A stretch of DNA of 64,000 bases from Actinotalea sp. JY-7876 (GTDB taxonomy: Bacteria > Actinomycetota > Actinomycetes > Actinomycetales > Cellulomonadaceae). Position 1 is the stretch's first letter, and each line of letters begins with the position of its first letter. This document shows, piece by piece, positions 41,026 to 50,448 of this stretch. Below the pieces are notes generated by a model. It had not been told where the DNA came from and made no database searches. It was given only the letters and a program-made list of their open reading frames with translations. Made by a program: the position numbers and the translations under genes. The DNA lies in NCBI RefSeq assembly GCF_014042015.1, contig NZ_CP059493.1, positions 2,046,001 through 2,110,000 of the forward strand, in the 5' to 3' direction.

Positions 41026-42359
41026 AGGACCGACAGGAACCGCTTCAGCTCGAACGGCGTGACCTGGGCGCGGTAGGCGTTCCACTCCTCGCGCTTGTTG
41101 CGCAGGACGAAGTCGAAGACGTGCTCGCCCAGCGTCTCGGCGACGAGCTCGGACTTCTCCATCACCGCGATCGCCTGCTCGAGCGAGGACGGCAGCGGCT
41201 GGATGCCGAGCGCGCGCCGCTCGGGGTCGGTGAGCTCCCAGACGTCGTCCTCGGCGCCGTCGGGCAGCTCGTAGTTCTCCTCGATGCCCTTGAGGCCGGC
41301 GGCGAGCAGCACGGCGTACGCGAGGTAGGGGTTCGCCGCGGAGTCGACGCCCCGGTACTCGACCCGGCTCGAGTTCGCCTTGCCGGGCTTGTAGAGCGGG
41401 ATCCGGACCAGCGCGGAGCGGTTGTTGTGCCCCCAGCAGATGTACGACGGCGCCTCCGCCCCGCCCCACATCCGCTTGTAGGAGTTCACGTACTGGTTCG
41501 TGATCGCGGTGATCTCCGCCGCGTGGTGGAGCAGGCCGGCGATGAACTTGCGCGCGGTGCTCGACAGGCCCAGCGGCGCGCCCGGCTCGTGGAACGCGTT
41601 GCGGTCGCCCTCGAACAGCGACAGGTGGGTGTGCATGCCGGACCCGGGGTGGTCCGCGAGCGGCTTCGGCATGAACGAGGCGAAGATGCCCTGCTCGAGC
41701 GCCACCTCCTTGACCACCGTGCGGAACGTCATGATGTTGTCCGCGGTCGTCAGCGCGTCGGCGTAGCGCAGGTCGATCTCGTTCTGGCCCGGGCCCGCCT
41801 CGTGGTGCGAGAACTCGACCGAGATGCCCATGGACTCGAGCATCGTGATCGCGGCCCGCCGGAAGTCGTGGCCGGTGCCGCGCGCGACGTGGTCGAAGTA
41901 GCCGCCCTGGTCCACGGGCACGAGGGGGCGCTCGGGGTCCGCGGGCGACTCGAAGAGGTAGAACTCCACCTCGGGGTGCGTGTAGAAGGTGAACCCCTGC
42001 TCGCTCGCCCGGTTCAGCGCCCGCGTCAGGACGTAGCGCGAGTCCGCCAGCGACGGCTCGCCGTCGGGCGTGCGGATGTCGCAGAACATGCGCGCGGTGC
42101 CGTGGGTGTCACCGCGCCACGGGAGCACCTGGAACGTGGAGGGGTCGGGCTTGGCGAGCATGTCCGCCTCGTAGACCCGCGTGAGGCCCTCGATGGCGCT
42201 GCCGTCGAAGCCGATGCCCTCGGCGAAGGCCGCCTCGAGCTCGGCCGGCGCGATCGCCACCGACTTGAGGATGCCCAGCACATCGGTGAACCAGAGACGG
42301 ATGAAGCGGATGTCCCGCTCCTCGACCGTGCGGAGCACGAACTCCTGCTGCCTGTCCAT
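41022..42359 (-). CDS. glnA2: Glutamine synthetase type I, GlnA2
   Basis: A 445-residue GSI-alpha-like synthetase or related gamma-glutamyl ligase. It has FTDVLGILKSVAIAP, GIGFDGSAIEGLTRVYEADM, the metal/ATP motif THPEVEFYLFES, MHTHLSLFEG and NNRSALVRIP. The adenylylation site is absent: where GlnA has [10 protein letters not shown] this protein has DVWELTDPERR. It is coupled to glnE, the usual actinobacterial arrangement. ATG 42359 is chosen because CAGGAT lies 6 nt upstream, giving a leaderless mRNA. Some GlnA2 paralogues are proposed to act on other amines, so true glutamine synthesis is not assured. Confidence 0.93.
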   Translation of the reverse strand: MDRQQEFVLRTVEERDIRFIRLWFTDVLGILKSVAIAPAELEAAFAEGIGFDGSAIEGLTRVYEADMLAKPDPSTFQVLPWRGDTHGTARMFCDIRTPDGEPSLADSRYVLTRALNRASEQGFTFYTHPEVEFYLFESPADPERPLVPVDQGGYFDHVARGTGHDFRRAAITMLESMGISVEFSHHEAGPGQNEIDLRYADALTTADNIMTFRTVVKEVALEQGIFASFMPKPLADHPGSGMHTHLSLFEGDRNAFHEPGAPLGLSSTARKFIAGLLHHAAEITAITNQYVNSYKRMWGGAEAPSYICWGHNNRSALVRIPLYKPGKANSSRVEYRGVDSAANPYLAYAVLLAAGLKGIEENYELPDGAEDDVWELTDPERRALGIQPLPSSLEQAIAVMEKSELVAETLGEHVFDFVLRNKREEWNAYRAQVTPFELKRFLSVL

Positions 42360-42365
42360 GACCAC

Positions 42366-42371
42366 ATCCTG
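42366..42371 (-). promoter_or_regulatory. -10 box of leaderless glnA2-glnE promoter
   Basis: CAGGAT on the minus strand precedes ATG 42359 by 6 nt. It would serve the glnA2-glnE operon. Confidence 0.5.
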
Positions 42372-42437
42372 CCGTACGCGGGGCCCGGAGCACCGTCAGG
42401 TCCGCGCCTCGGCACGCCGCGCGTCCCGCGCGCTGAC

Positions 42438-42443
42438 TAGGGT
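42438..42443 (+). promoter_or_regulatory. -10 box of leaderless nadE promoter
   Basis: TAGGGT precedes ATG 42451 by 7 nt, with no Shine-Dalgarno sequence; it fixes the nadE start. Confidence 0.55.
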
Positions 42444-42450
42444 GGCCGCC

Positions 42451-44095
42451 ATGGGTCTGACCATCGCACTCGCCCAGGTCGACACGTGCGTCGGCGACGT
42501 CGACGGCAACGCCCGCGCCGTGCTCCGGTGGACGGCCGACGCCGCGGCCCAGGGGGCCGCCCTCGTCGCCTTCCCGGAGATGACCATCACCGGCTACCCG
42601 ATCGAGGACCTCGCGCTGCGCGACTCGTTCGCCCGGGGCGCCGAGCGCGCCGTCACGCGCCTGTGCCGCGACCTGGTCGACGCCGGGCTCGGCGAGATCG
42701 TCGTCGTCCTCGGGACGCTGGGGCGCAACGCCGAGGGCCGCGCCACGAACCGCGCGCTCGTGCTGCACCGCGGCGAGGTCGTCGCCTGGTACGACAAGCA
42801 CCACCTGCCCAACTACGGCGTGTTCGACGAGTTCCGGATCTTCACCCCGGGCGACGGGCAGTGCGTCATCGAGGTGGACGGGCGGCGCATCGGGATCGTC
42901 GTGTGCGAGGACATCTGGCAGGACGGGGGCCCCGTCTCGCTCATGGACGAGGCGGTCGTCGAGCTGCTCCTCGTCCTCAACGGCTCCCCCTACGAGGAGG
43001 GCAAGGGCCACGTCCGCGGCGAGCTGGCGGCCCGGCGGGCGCGCGAGGTCGGCGCCCCGGTCGCCTACGTCAACATGGTCGGCGGCCAGGACGACCTCGT
43101 GTTCGACGGCGGCTCCTTCGTCGTCGGGCAGGACGGCACGCCCCTGGCGGGAGCCCCGCAGTTCGTCGAGCACCTGCTGGTCTGGGAGCTGCCCGACCGC
43201 GGCGTGGACCCCGAGCCCGGGCTGCTGGCCGCGCCGATGGACCCGGACGCCGAGGTGTACTCCGCGGTGGTCACCGGCCTGCGCGGGTACGTCACCAAGA
43301 ACGGGTTCCGCTCCGTCGTGCTCGGCCTCTCCGGCGGCATCGACTCGGCGCTGGTCGCCGCGATGGCCGCCGACGCGGTGGGCGGTTCGAACGTCGTGGG
43401 CATCTCGATGCCCTCCGGGCACTCCTCGCAGCACTCGCGCGACGACGCCGAGGACCTCGCCAAGCGGCTCGGCGCCGACTACCGCGTCCAGCCCATCGGC
43501 CCGATGGTCGACGCCTTCACGAGCCAGATGGACCTGCCGGGCGTCGCCGGGGAGAACCTCCAGGCCCGCGTCCGCGGCGTCATCCTCATGGGCGTCTCGA
43601 ACGTCGAGGGTCATCTCGTGCTCGCCACGGGCAACAAGTCCGAGCTGGCGGTCGGCTACTCCACGATCTACGGCGACGCGGTGGGCGGCTACGCGCCGCT
43701 CAAGGACGTCGACAAGTCGCGCGTGTGGGCGCTGGCGCGGTGGCGCAACCAGGTCGCGCTCGACCAGGGCGAGATGCCGCCGATCCCGGAGAGCTCGATC
43801 ACCAAGCCCCCGTCGGCCGAGCTGAGCCCCGGCCAGATGGACACCGACTCGCTGCCGCCGTACCACCTGCTCGACGAGGTGCTGGACGCCTACGTGGAGC
43901 ACGCCGAAGGGCGCGAGGAGCTGCTCGCGCGCGGGTTCGACGCCGAGGTGGTCGACACGGTGCTCGCACTGGTCGACCGCGCGGAGTGGAAGCGGCGGCA
44001 GTACCCCCCGGGCCCGAAGGTGAGCGCGCTGGCGTTCGGGCGCGACCGGCGTCTCCCGGTCACCACACGCTGGCGCGAGCCGAAGGGACCTGTCG

Positions 44096-44103
<8 letters not shown>
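42451..44103 (+). CDS. nadE: Glutamine-dependent NAD+ synthetase
   Basis: A 550-residue two-domain enzyme that amidates deamido-NAD to NAD using glutamine. The N-terminal nitrilase-type glutaminase has Glu in [11 protein letters not shown], Lys in [14 protein letters not shown] and Cys in VVCEDIWQD. The synthetase domain has the PP-loop [20 protein letters not shown] near residues 290-309, then [13 protein letters not shown] and [19 protein letters not shown]. The adjacent nitrilase catalytic triad and the PP-loop are complete. It ends with an 8-nt overlap with panB. Confidence 0.96.
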
Positions 44104-44938
<835 letters not shown>

Positions 44939-44965
44939 GCACCGGGTGGCCCGGACCTGAGCCGG

Positions 44966-44991
44966 GCGCCGCGCCGCCTCAGGCGCGGCGC
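44966..44991. terminator. GC-rich hairpin between panB and map
   Basis: GCGCCGCGCC (44966-44975) pairs perfectly with GGCGCGGCGC (44982-44991) around a 6-nt loop. It covers the end of the convergent map gene and may stop both transcripts; there is no T-tract. Confidence 0.5.
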
Positions 44992-45755
44992 GGCAGGGTG
45001 AGGATCTCGGCGCCGTCGTCGGTGATGGCGATGGTGTGCTCGGTGTGCGCCGTGCGACAGCCGGTCGCGCTGCGCAGGGTCCACCCGTCGGCGTCGGTGA
45101 CGAGCTCGGCGGTGTCCGCCATGATCCACGGCTCGAGCGCGAGCAGGAGCCCGGGACGCAGCGTGTAGCCGCGCCCCGGTCGCCCGGTGTTCGCGACGTG
45201 CGGGTCCTGGTGCATCGTCGTCCCGATGCCGTGGCCCCCGAACTCGGTGTTGACCGGGTACCCGGCCGCGCGCAGCACCGTGCCGATGGCGTGCGAGAGG
45301 TCGCCGATGCGGGCCCCGGGGCGGGCCGCAGCGATGCCGGCGGCCAGCGCCCGCTCAGTCGCGGCGATCATGGCCAGGTCCTCCGGGCGCGGTGAGCTGC
45401 CGACCACGAAGGTGATCGCCGCGTCGGCGGCGACCCCGTCGAGCAGGACCGCGAGGTCGAGCGTGAGGACGTCGCCGTCGGCGAGCGCGTAGTCGTGCGG
45501 CAGCCCGTGCAGCACGGCGTCGTTGACCGACGTGCAGATGTAGTGGCCGAAGGGGCCGCGCCCGAAGGACGGCTCGTAGTCGACGTAGCAGGACACCGCG
45601 CCCGCACCGAGGATCATCGACCGCGCCCACGCGTCGATCTCCAGGAGGTTCGTGCCCACCCGGGCGCGGCCCTTGAGCGTGTGCAGGGTGTGCCCGACCA
45701 GCGCGCCGGTCTCGCGCGCACGGGCGACCTCGGTGGGGCTCAGGATCTCGATCAT
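44979..45755 (-). CDS. map: Methionine aminopeptidase type I (first copy)
   Basis: A 258-residue enzyme that removes the initiator methionine. The five metal ligands of the family are visible in context: [20 protein letters not shown] (two Asp), [17 protein letters not shown] (His), [11 protein letters not shown] (Glu) and [13 protein letters not shown] (Glu). [19 protein letters not shown] is the substrate loop. It lacks an N-terminal extension. ATG 45755 overlaps the stop of the pentapeptide gene (ATGA). A second map gene lies 1.1 kb away on the other strand. Confidence 0.95.
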   Translation of the reverse strand: MIEILSPTEVARARETGALVGHTLHTLKGRARVGTNLLEIDAWARSMILGAGAVSCYVDYEPSFGRGPFGHYICTSVNDAVLHGLPHDYALADGDVLTLDLAVLLDGVAADAAITFVVGSSPRPEDLAMIAATERALAAGIAAARPGARIGDLSHAIGTVLRAAGYPVNTEFGGHGIGTTMHQDPHVANTGRPGRGYTLRPGLLLALEPWIMADTAELVTDADGWTLRSATGCRTAHTEHTIAITDDGAEILTLPRRA

Positions 45756-46636
45756 GCGGTGCCTCTCTCGGCCGGTCGGACGGGCCCGTCCGCCGGGGCG
45801 GCGGGAACCGGTGCACCACCCTGCCAGTGGTCCGGCCGCGCGACGGACGACGGCAGCCGCGTGGCGGCGTCACCGCCGGCGGCGGCGAGCTGCATCGGCG
45901 TGCAGAACAGGGCGGTGCTCAGGTCGGCCCCGGCGAGGTCCGCGCCCCGCAGGTCCGCCCCGAGGAGGTCGGCCTCGCGCAGGTCGGCGCGCCGCAGGTC
46001 CGCGCCCACCAGGACCGCGCCCCGCAGGCCGACCCGGCGCAGGTCGGTGCCGCGGCGGTCGGCGCCCACCAGCCGCGCGCCCGCGAGGTCCGGCGCGCGC
46101 CGCCCGCGCACGGCGGTGCTCGCGCGGCGCAGCACCGGGGCGACCTCGGCCTGGAGCGCGCGCTCGTCGACGTCGGCCAGGACGGGCGCAGCGGCGGCGG
46201 TCACCTGCTCGAGACGGGCCGTGAGCCGGCGCGCCGCCTCGTGCTCGGCCGCCGCGCGCGGCAGGTCGAGCACCTCCGCGAGGTACCAGAGCATCTCGTG
46301 CAGGCCGCGCACGACGCCGAAGGCCGCGAACATCGCGGCCGCGACCGCGGGGTCGTCCCGCCAGGTCCGGCCGCCGAAGGTGACCTGCGTGACCCGCTGG
46401 CCGGCGCCGAGGCAGTCGTACACCGTGCACCCGGCGAACCCGGCGGGGCGCAGGCGCGCGTGGATGGTGCAGCGGTGGTCGACGGCGAGGTGTCGGCACG
46501 GCTCCCCCGCCTCCTTGTCGATCGCGAAATCCGCGGACCGCGAGAAGGCGAGGGCCACGCAGCACAGGCCGACGCACCGCGCGCAGTCGGCACGCAGGTG
46601 CGCCCGCGCTGCGCCGGGGTCGGCGTCAGCCGTCAC
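45752..46636 (-). CDS. Pentapeptide-repeat protein with Cys-rich N-terminal domain
   Basis: A 294-residue protein. The N-terminal 75 residues hold a cysteine-rich module: [32 protein letters not shown] and [15 protein letters not shown]. These probably bind a metal. A helical middle region follows. Residues about 175-250 are pentapeptide repeats of the form A-(D/N)-L-x-x: [20 protein letters not shown] to [19 protein letters not shown], predicted to form a right-handed beta-helix. This combination occurs in several actinobacteria but has no known function. The GTG at 46636 overlaps the preceding small gene by 11 nt, and its stop overlaps the map start. Confidence 0.82.
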   Translation of the reverse strand: MTADADPGAARAHLRADCARCVGLCCVALAFSRSADFAIDKEAGEPCRHLAVDHRCTIHARLRPAGFAGCTVYDCLGAGQRVTQVTFGGRTWRDDPAVAAAMFAAFGVVRGLHEMLWYLAEVLDLPRAAAEHEAARRLTARLEQVTAAAAPVLADVDERALQAEVAPVLRRASTAVRGRRAPDLAGARLVGADRRGTDLRRVGLRGAVLVGADLRRADLREADLLGADLRGADLAGADLSTALFCTPMQLAAAGGDAATRLPSSVARPDHWQGGAPVPAAPADGPVRPAERGTA

Positions 46637-46811
46637 GCCACCGCCGGTCGTCCTCGTCCCACGCGTCGGTGCGGGCGCGGGCCTTCGTCAGCGCCTGCTG
46701 GGCCGCCTCGCGCGTCGGGTACGGGCCCATCCGCTCGGTCCACGGGCTCACGCGCCCCTCCTCGATCTCCCCCGTCCCGGGGTTGAACCAGAACTCCGTG
46801 CCGTCGCCCAT
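46626..46811 (-). CDS. Small SPOR-like protein (61 aa)
   Basis: A 61-residue protein reading [20 protein letters not shown], then [20 protein letters not shown] and ending DRRWRDG. The W-x-x-x-x-GPYxTREAAxxAL pattern resembles a single SPOR-type repeat and recurs in actinobacteria next to methionine aminopeptidase genes. The ATG at 46811 follows GGAGGGAG. It overlaps the pentapeptide gene by 11 nt and begins the map operon. Function is unknown. Confidence 0.75.
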   Translation of the reverse strand: MGDGTEFWFNPGTGEIEEGRVSPWTERMGPYPTREAAQQALTKARARTDAWDEDDRRWRDG

Positions 46812-46855
46812 GACCGCTCCCTCCGGCTCGCGGCGCGACCTCCGCGCCTGCTCCG

Positions 46856-46861
46856 TAGACT
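46856..46861 (+). promoter_or_regulatory. -10 box of leaderless second-map promoter
   Basis: TAGACT precedes ATG 46869 by 7 nt; no Shine-Dalgarno sequence is present. This supports ATG 46869 in a frame that is open far upstream. Confidence 0.6.
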
Positions 46862-46868
46862 GCCAGGC

Positions 46869-47759
46869 ATGTCGATCTCGCACGCGCCCGGCGGCACCCT
46901 GGTCCCCGGGACCCTGAGCCCGGTGCGGAGCGTCCCGGCCCACATCGAGCGGCCGGAGTACGTCGGCAAGGACCGCGAGCTGCCCTTCACCGGCTCGGAG
47001 GTCAAGGACGCGGAGACGATCGAGCGGATCCGCGTGGCGTCCCGCCTCGCGGCGCAGGCTCTCGAGGAGGTCGGGCGGCACGTCGCGCCGGGCGTCACGA
47101 CGGACGAGCTGGACCGCATCGGCCACGAGTTCCTGTGCGACCACGACGCCTACCCGTCCACGCTGCTGTACCAGCCGCGACCGAGCCAGGTCCCGTTCCT
47201 CAAGTCGCTGTGCACCTCGGTCAACGAGGTCGTGTGCCACGGCGTGCCGGACTCCACGGTCCTGCGGGACGGGGACATCGTCAACGTCGACATCACGGCC
47301 TACAAGAACGGCGTCCACGGCGACACCGACGCGACGTTCCTGGTGGGCGACGTGGACGAGGAGTCGCGGCTCCTGGTCGAGCGCACGCACGAGGCGATGA
47401 TGCGTGGCATCAAGGCCGTCGCGCCGGGCCGCGAGATCAACGTCATCGGCCGCGTGATCGAGAAGTACGCGCAGCGCTTCGGGTACGGCGTGGTCCGGGA
47501 CTTCACCGGGCACGGCGTCGGCGAGGCGTTCCACTCGGGGCTCGTCGTGCCCCACTACGACGCCGCGCCCCGGTACGCCACGGTGATCGAGCCGGGGATG
47601 GTGTTCACCGTCGAGCCCATGCTCAACCTGGGGACACCGGAGTGGGAGATGTGGGACGACGGCTGGACCGTCGTGACGCGCGACCGCAGGCGCAGCGCGC
47701 AGTTCGAGCACACCCTCGTGGTGACCGAGACCGGAGCGGAGATCCTGACCCTGCCATGA
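46869..47759 (+). CDS. map: Methionine aminopeptidase type I with N-terminal extension (second copy)
   Basis: A 296-residue methionine aminopeptidase. Compared with the first copy it has a roughly 40-residue N-terminal extension starting [20 protein letters not shown], as in the longer mycobacterial enzyme. The catalytic core includes [53 protein letters not shown] and [14 protein letters not shown]. The two gene products share the fold but not high identity. Its stop overlaps ppgK by 4 nt (ATGA). Two MetAP genes are common in actinobacteria, where one is usually dominant. Confidence 0.95.
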   Translation: MSISHAPGGTLVPGTLSPVRSVPAHIERPEYVGKDRELPFTGSEVKDAETIERIRVASRLAAQALEEVGRHVAPGVTTDELDRIGHEFLCDHDAYPSTLLYQPRPSQVPFLKSLCTSVNEVVCHGVPDSTVLRDGDIVNVDITAYKNGVHGDTDATFLVGDVDEESRLLVERTHEAMMRGIKAVAPGREINVIGRVIEKYAQRFGYGVVRDFTGHGVGEAFHSGLVVPHYDAAPRYATVIEPGMVFTVEPMLNLGTPEWEMWDDGWTVVTRDRRRSAQFEHTLVVTETGAEILTLP

Positions 47760-48550
47760 CCACGACCCCCGAGCTCGACCCCGGCACCGCCGGACCGACC
47801 CTGGCCTTCGGCATCGACATCGGCGGCAGCGGCATCAAGGGCGCCCCCGTCGACCTCGTCGCGGGCACCTTCGCCGCGGACCGGGTCCGCATCCCCACAC
47901 CCCAGCCCTCCACGCCCGCCGCCGTCGCGCGGACCGTCGGCGAGCTCTTCGACGCCTTCCACCTGCCGGCGGGCATGCCGATCGGCGTGACGTTCCCGGC
48001 GGTCATCCAGCACGGCGTGGCCCGCTCGGCCGCGAACGTCGACGAGTCGTGGATCGGGACGGACGTCACGGGCGTCATCGCCGAGGCCACGGGGCGCCGC
48101 GTGCTGGCGGTCAACGACGCCGACGCGGCCGGCTACGCGGAGACGCTCTACGGCGCCGCCCGGGACACGCCCGGCGTGGTGCTCGTCGTCACGCTGGGCA
48201 CGGGCATCGGCTCGTGCCTCGTGGTCGACGGCACGCTCGTCCCGAACACGGAGCTGGGCCACCTCGAGATCGACGGGTACGACGCCGAGTCCCGCGCGGC
48301 GGACAGCGCGCGCGAGCGCGACGACCTCGACTGGGAGCGCTGGGCGGAGCGCCTCCAGCGCTACTTCCGGGTGGTCGAGGACCTGTTCTGGCCCGACCTG
48401 ATCGTGGTCGGCGGCGGCGTGAGCAAGAAGCACCAGAACTTCCTGCCGCTGCTGGACCTGCGCACCCCGATCGTGCCGGCGCAGCTGCGCAACGCCGCGG
48501 GGATCGTCGGCGCGGCGGCGCTGGCGGCCCACGCCACCGCGTCCGACTGA
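47756..48550 (+). CDS. ppgK: Polyphosphate glucokinase
   Basis: A 264-residue ROK-family kinase that phosphorylates glucose using polyphosphate or ATP, typical of actinobacteria. The phosphate-binding motif is [17 protein letters not shown] near residues 18-34. [31 protein letters not shown] with the catalytic Asp, and [16 protein letters not shown] follow. The family-specific [20 protein letters not shown] and [14 protein letters not shown] segments are present. It is coupled to the upstream methionine aminopeptidase gene; this pairing has no obvious metabolic logic. Confidence 0.95.
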   Translation: MTTTPELDPGTAGPTLAFGIDIGGSGIKGAPVDLVAGTFAADRVRIPTPQPSTPAAVARTVGELFDAFHLPAGMPIGVTFPAVIQHGVARSAANVDESWIGTDVTGVIAEATGRRVLAVNDADAAGYAETLYGAARDTPGVVLVVTLGTGIGSCLVVDGTLVPNTELGHLEIDGYDAESRAADSARERDDLDWERWAERLQRYFRVVEDLFWPDLIVVGGGVSKKHQNFLPLLDLRTPIVPAQLRNAAGIVGAAALAAHATASD

Positions 48551-48554
48551 GCCG

Positions 48555-49406
48555 GTGGACGACGCCGCGCCCGGCCGCGGTGCGCCCGGCGACGTCGCCC
48601 TCGTCGAGGTCGCCCCGAGTGTCCTGGTCGCGACGAGCCAGCCGTGGTCCACGACGACGACCGTCGTCCTCGGCGCGGACGGCCGCTGCCTCCTCGTCGA
48701 CCCGGCGCTCACGCCGGCCGACCTCGCGGCCCTCGCCGCCACCCTGGCGCGCCGCGGGCTGAGCGTCGAGGCCGGGGCGTCGACGCACCCGCACTGGGAC
48801 CACGTGCTCTGGTCGGCGGCGCTGGGAGCCGTTCCCCGGTGGGCCACCCGCGCCGCCGTCGAGCACGCCCGCGCGACGGCGGACGCGCTGGCGGCCGAGG
48901 CGGACGCGACGGCCCCCGGGCACGACCCGGCCCTGACGGGGCGCCTCGACCCCCTGCCCGGCGAGCGGGTGCCGTGGTCGGGCCCCGAGGTCGTCGTCGT
49001 GCCGCACGCGGCGCACTGCCCGGGCAGCGCGGCGTTCGTGGTGCCGGGCGCGGGCGTGCTCCTCGCGGGCGACCTGCTCTCGGAGACCGAGATCCCGCTG
49101 CTCGACACGGACGCCGTCGACCCGGTCGGGGACCACCTCGCCGCCCTGCGCACCCTCGAGGCCGCGGCGGCGCGCTGGTCCGTCCAGGCCCTGGTGCCGG
49201 GCCACGGGACGCCGACCGACGCGGCCGGGCTCGCCGCCCGGCTCGCCGCGGACCGCGCCTACCTGGGCGCGCTGGGTGCCTTCCCGGAACGTCCAGGGGC
49301 GCGCGCCGCGGGGGCGGGCCTGCCCGCGGAGGACCCGCGGCTGGCGGACCCGGAGCAGCGCGGGCACCACGACCGCCAGGTCGCGGCGTTGCGCGAGCGG
49401 GGCTGA
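48555..49406 (+). CDS. Metallo-beta-lactamase-fold hydrolase
   Basis: A 283-residue protein with the dinuclear-zinc signature HPHWDH near residues 76-81 in STHPHWDHVLW. Later metal ligands are His in VVVPHAAHCPGSAAFV, Asp in LLAGDLLSETEIPLLDTD and His in LVPGHGTPTDA. The pattern fits a general MBL-fold hydrolase rather than a glyoxalase or beta-lactamase. The substrate is unknown. It starts 4 nt after ppgK ends and is probably co-transcribed. Confidence 0.87.
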   Translation: MDDAAPGRGAPGDVALVEVAPSVLVATSQPWSTTTTVVLGADGRCLLVDPALTPADLAALAATLARRGLSVEAGASTHPHWDHVLWSAALGAVPRWATRAAVEHARATADALAAEADATAPGHDPALTGRLDPLPGERVPWSGPEVVVVPHAAHCPGSAAFVVPGAGVLLAGDLLSETEIPLLDTDAVDPVGDHLAALRTLEAAAARWSVQALVPGHGTPTDAAGLAARLAADRAYLGALGAFPERPGARAAGAGLPAEDPRLADPEQRGHHDRQVAALRERG

Positions 49407-49421
49407 GGGCGCCTCCGGGGC

Positions 49422-49775
49422 TCAGGTGGCCGTGATGGTGCTCTCGTCGCCCGAGGCGTCGAACAGGCCCTGCAGGCCGAGCAGCTCCAGCACGTCCGTC
49501 ACGAGCGACGGCGGGTTGCGCAGGGTCACCGGCAGGCCCTCCTCGCGTCCCACGCGCATGAACTGGATGAGGAACGCGATCCCCGTGGAGTCGATGAAGG
49601 TCACCTGCGCGGCGTCGAGGACGACGGGCAGATCCCGGGTGAGCGCCCTGCTCAGCGCGATGCTGGCCTGCTCGCGCAGCGCCTCGTCGATCTCGCCCCA
49701 GAGATGCGCCACCGTGGAGTCGTCGCGCTCGGCGACGGTGATCCCCCCGACGGCGTGCTGATCTGTGCCTGCCAT
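49422..49775 (-). CDS. STAS-domain protein (anti-sigma factor antagonist type)
   Basis: A 117-residue STAS protein similar to SpoIIAA/RsbV. The phosphorylatable serine is S63 in VTFIDSTGIAFLI. VVLDAAQ precedes it and LPVTLRNPPSLVTDVLELLG follows. Such proteins bind an anti-sigma kinase when unphosphorylated and release the sigma factor. No kinase or sigma gene lies next to it in the window, so its partner is unknown. The ATG follows AGGAGG. Confidence 0.88.
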   Translation of the reverse strand: MAGTDQHAVGGITVAERDDSTVAHLWGEIDEALREQASIALSRALTRDLPVVLDAAQVTFIDSTGIAFLIQFMRVGREEGLPVTLRNPPSLVTDVLELLGLQGLFDASGDESTITAT

Positions 49776-49906
49776 GACCTACGGCCTCCTGCTGTCCCGG
49801 CGTCGCAGGCCGGGAGTCCTGGCCCCCGAGCTTCGTCGTGCGACGTCGGAAGGCTCCCCGAGGATACCGGCCGACGTCGGGAGCCGCCGGGGTGACGCGG
49901 TGACGT

Positions 49907-50347
49907 TCAGCGCCCGGGCAGGCGCGCGACGTCGCCGAAGAAGTGCCCGATCCGCCGGATCGCCGCCGTGAACGCGTCCCAGTCGACCGGCTTGGTGACG
50001 TAGGCGTTCGCGTGCGCCGTGTAGGCGCGCACCACGTCCTCCTCCGCGGACGACGTGGTCAGGACCACGACCGGGATGGACCCGAGCTCCGGGTCCGTCT
50101 TGACCGCCTCGAGGACCTCGCGGCCACCGATCTTGGGCAGGTTCAGGTCGAGCAGGATCACGTGCGGGCGACGGGCGGCGGCGTGGGCACCTTCGCGGCG
50201 CAGGTACGCCAGCGCCTCGGCGCCGTCGTTCACCACGTCCAGGTGACCGCCGAGACCGTGGTCCTCGAAGACCTCCTGGACCATCAGCACGTCGCCGGGG
50301 TCGTCCTCGACGAGCAGGACGTCCAGGGCGGCGATCTCGGTCATCAT
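49907..50347 (-). CDS. Single-domain response regulator (Rcp1-like)
   Basis: A 146-residue receiver-only protein. The acidic pocket is in VLLVEDDPGDVLMVQEVFED, the phosphoacceptor is D67 in HVILLDLNLPKIGGREVLEA, the Thr is in VVLTTSSAEEDVVRAYT, and the Lys is in NAYVTKPVDWDAF. The G-D-V-L-M-V pattern places it with the Rcp1/phytochrome-partner type. No output domain exists, so it acts as a phosphate shuttle or protein-binding switch. No kinase is adjacent. GTG 50350 and ATG 50344 are alternative starts. Confidence 0.87.
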   Translation of the reverse strand: MMTEIAALDVLLVEDDPGDVLMVQEVFEDHGLGGHLDVVNDGAEALAYLRREGAHAAARRPHVILLDLNLPKIGGREVLEAVKTDPELGSIPVVVLTTSSAEEDVVRAYTAHANAYVTKPVDWDAFTAAIRRIGHFFGDVARLPGR

Positions 50348-50448
50348 CACGCCCTGATGATCACACGCCCGGGGGCCCGTCGCTCCCCGGGCGCCGGACA
50401 TCACCCGCTCGCCACACGTGCGGAGCCCCGGGCCCGAGCGCCGCCCGC

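Noticed and set aside
41026-41469. Upstream extension of glnE to 1168 residues
   Set aside because: It overlaps the well-conserved 3' part of glnA2 in another frame and is low-complexity. GTG 41025 with the GTGA overlap is the normal actinobacterial junction.
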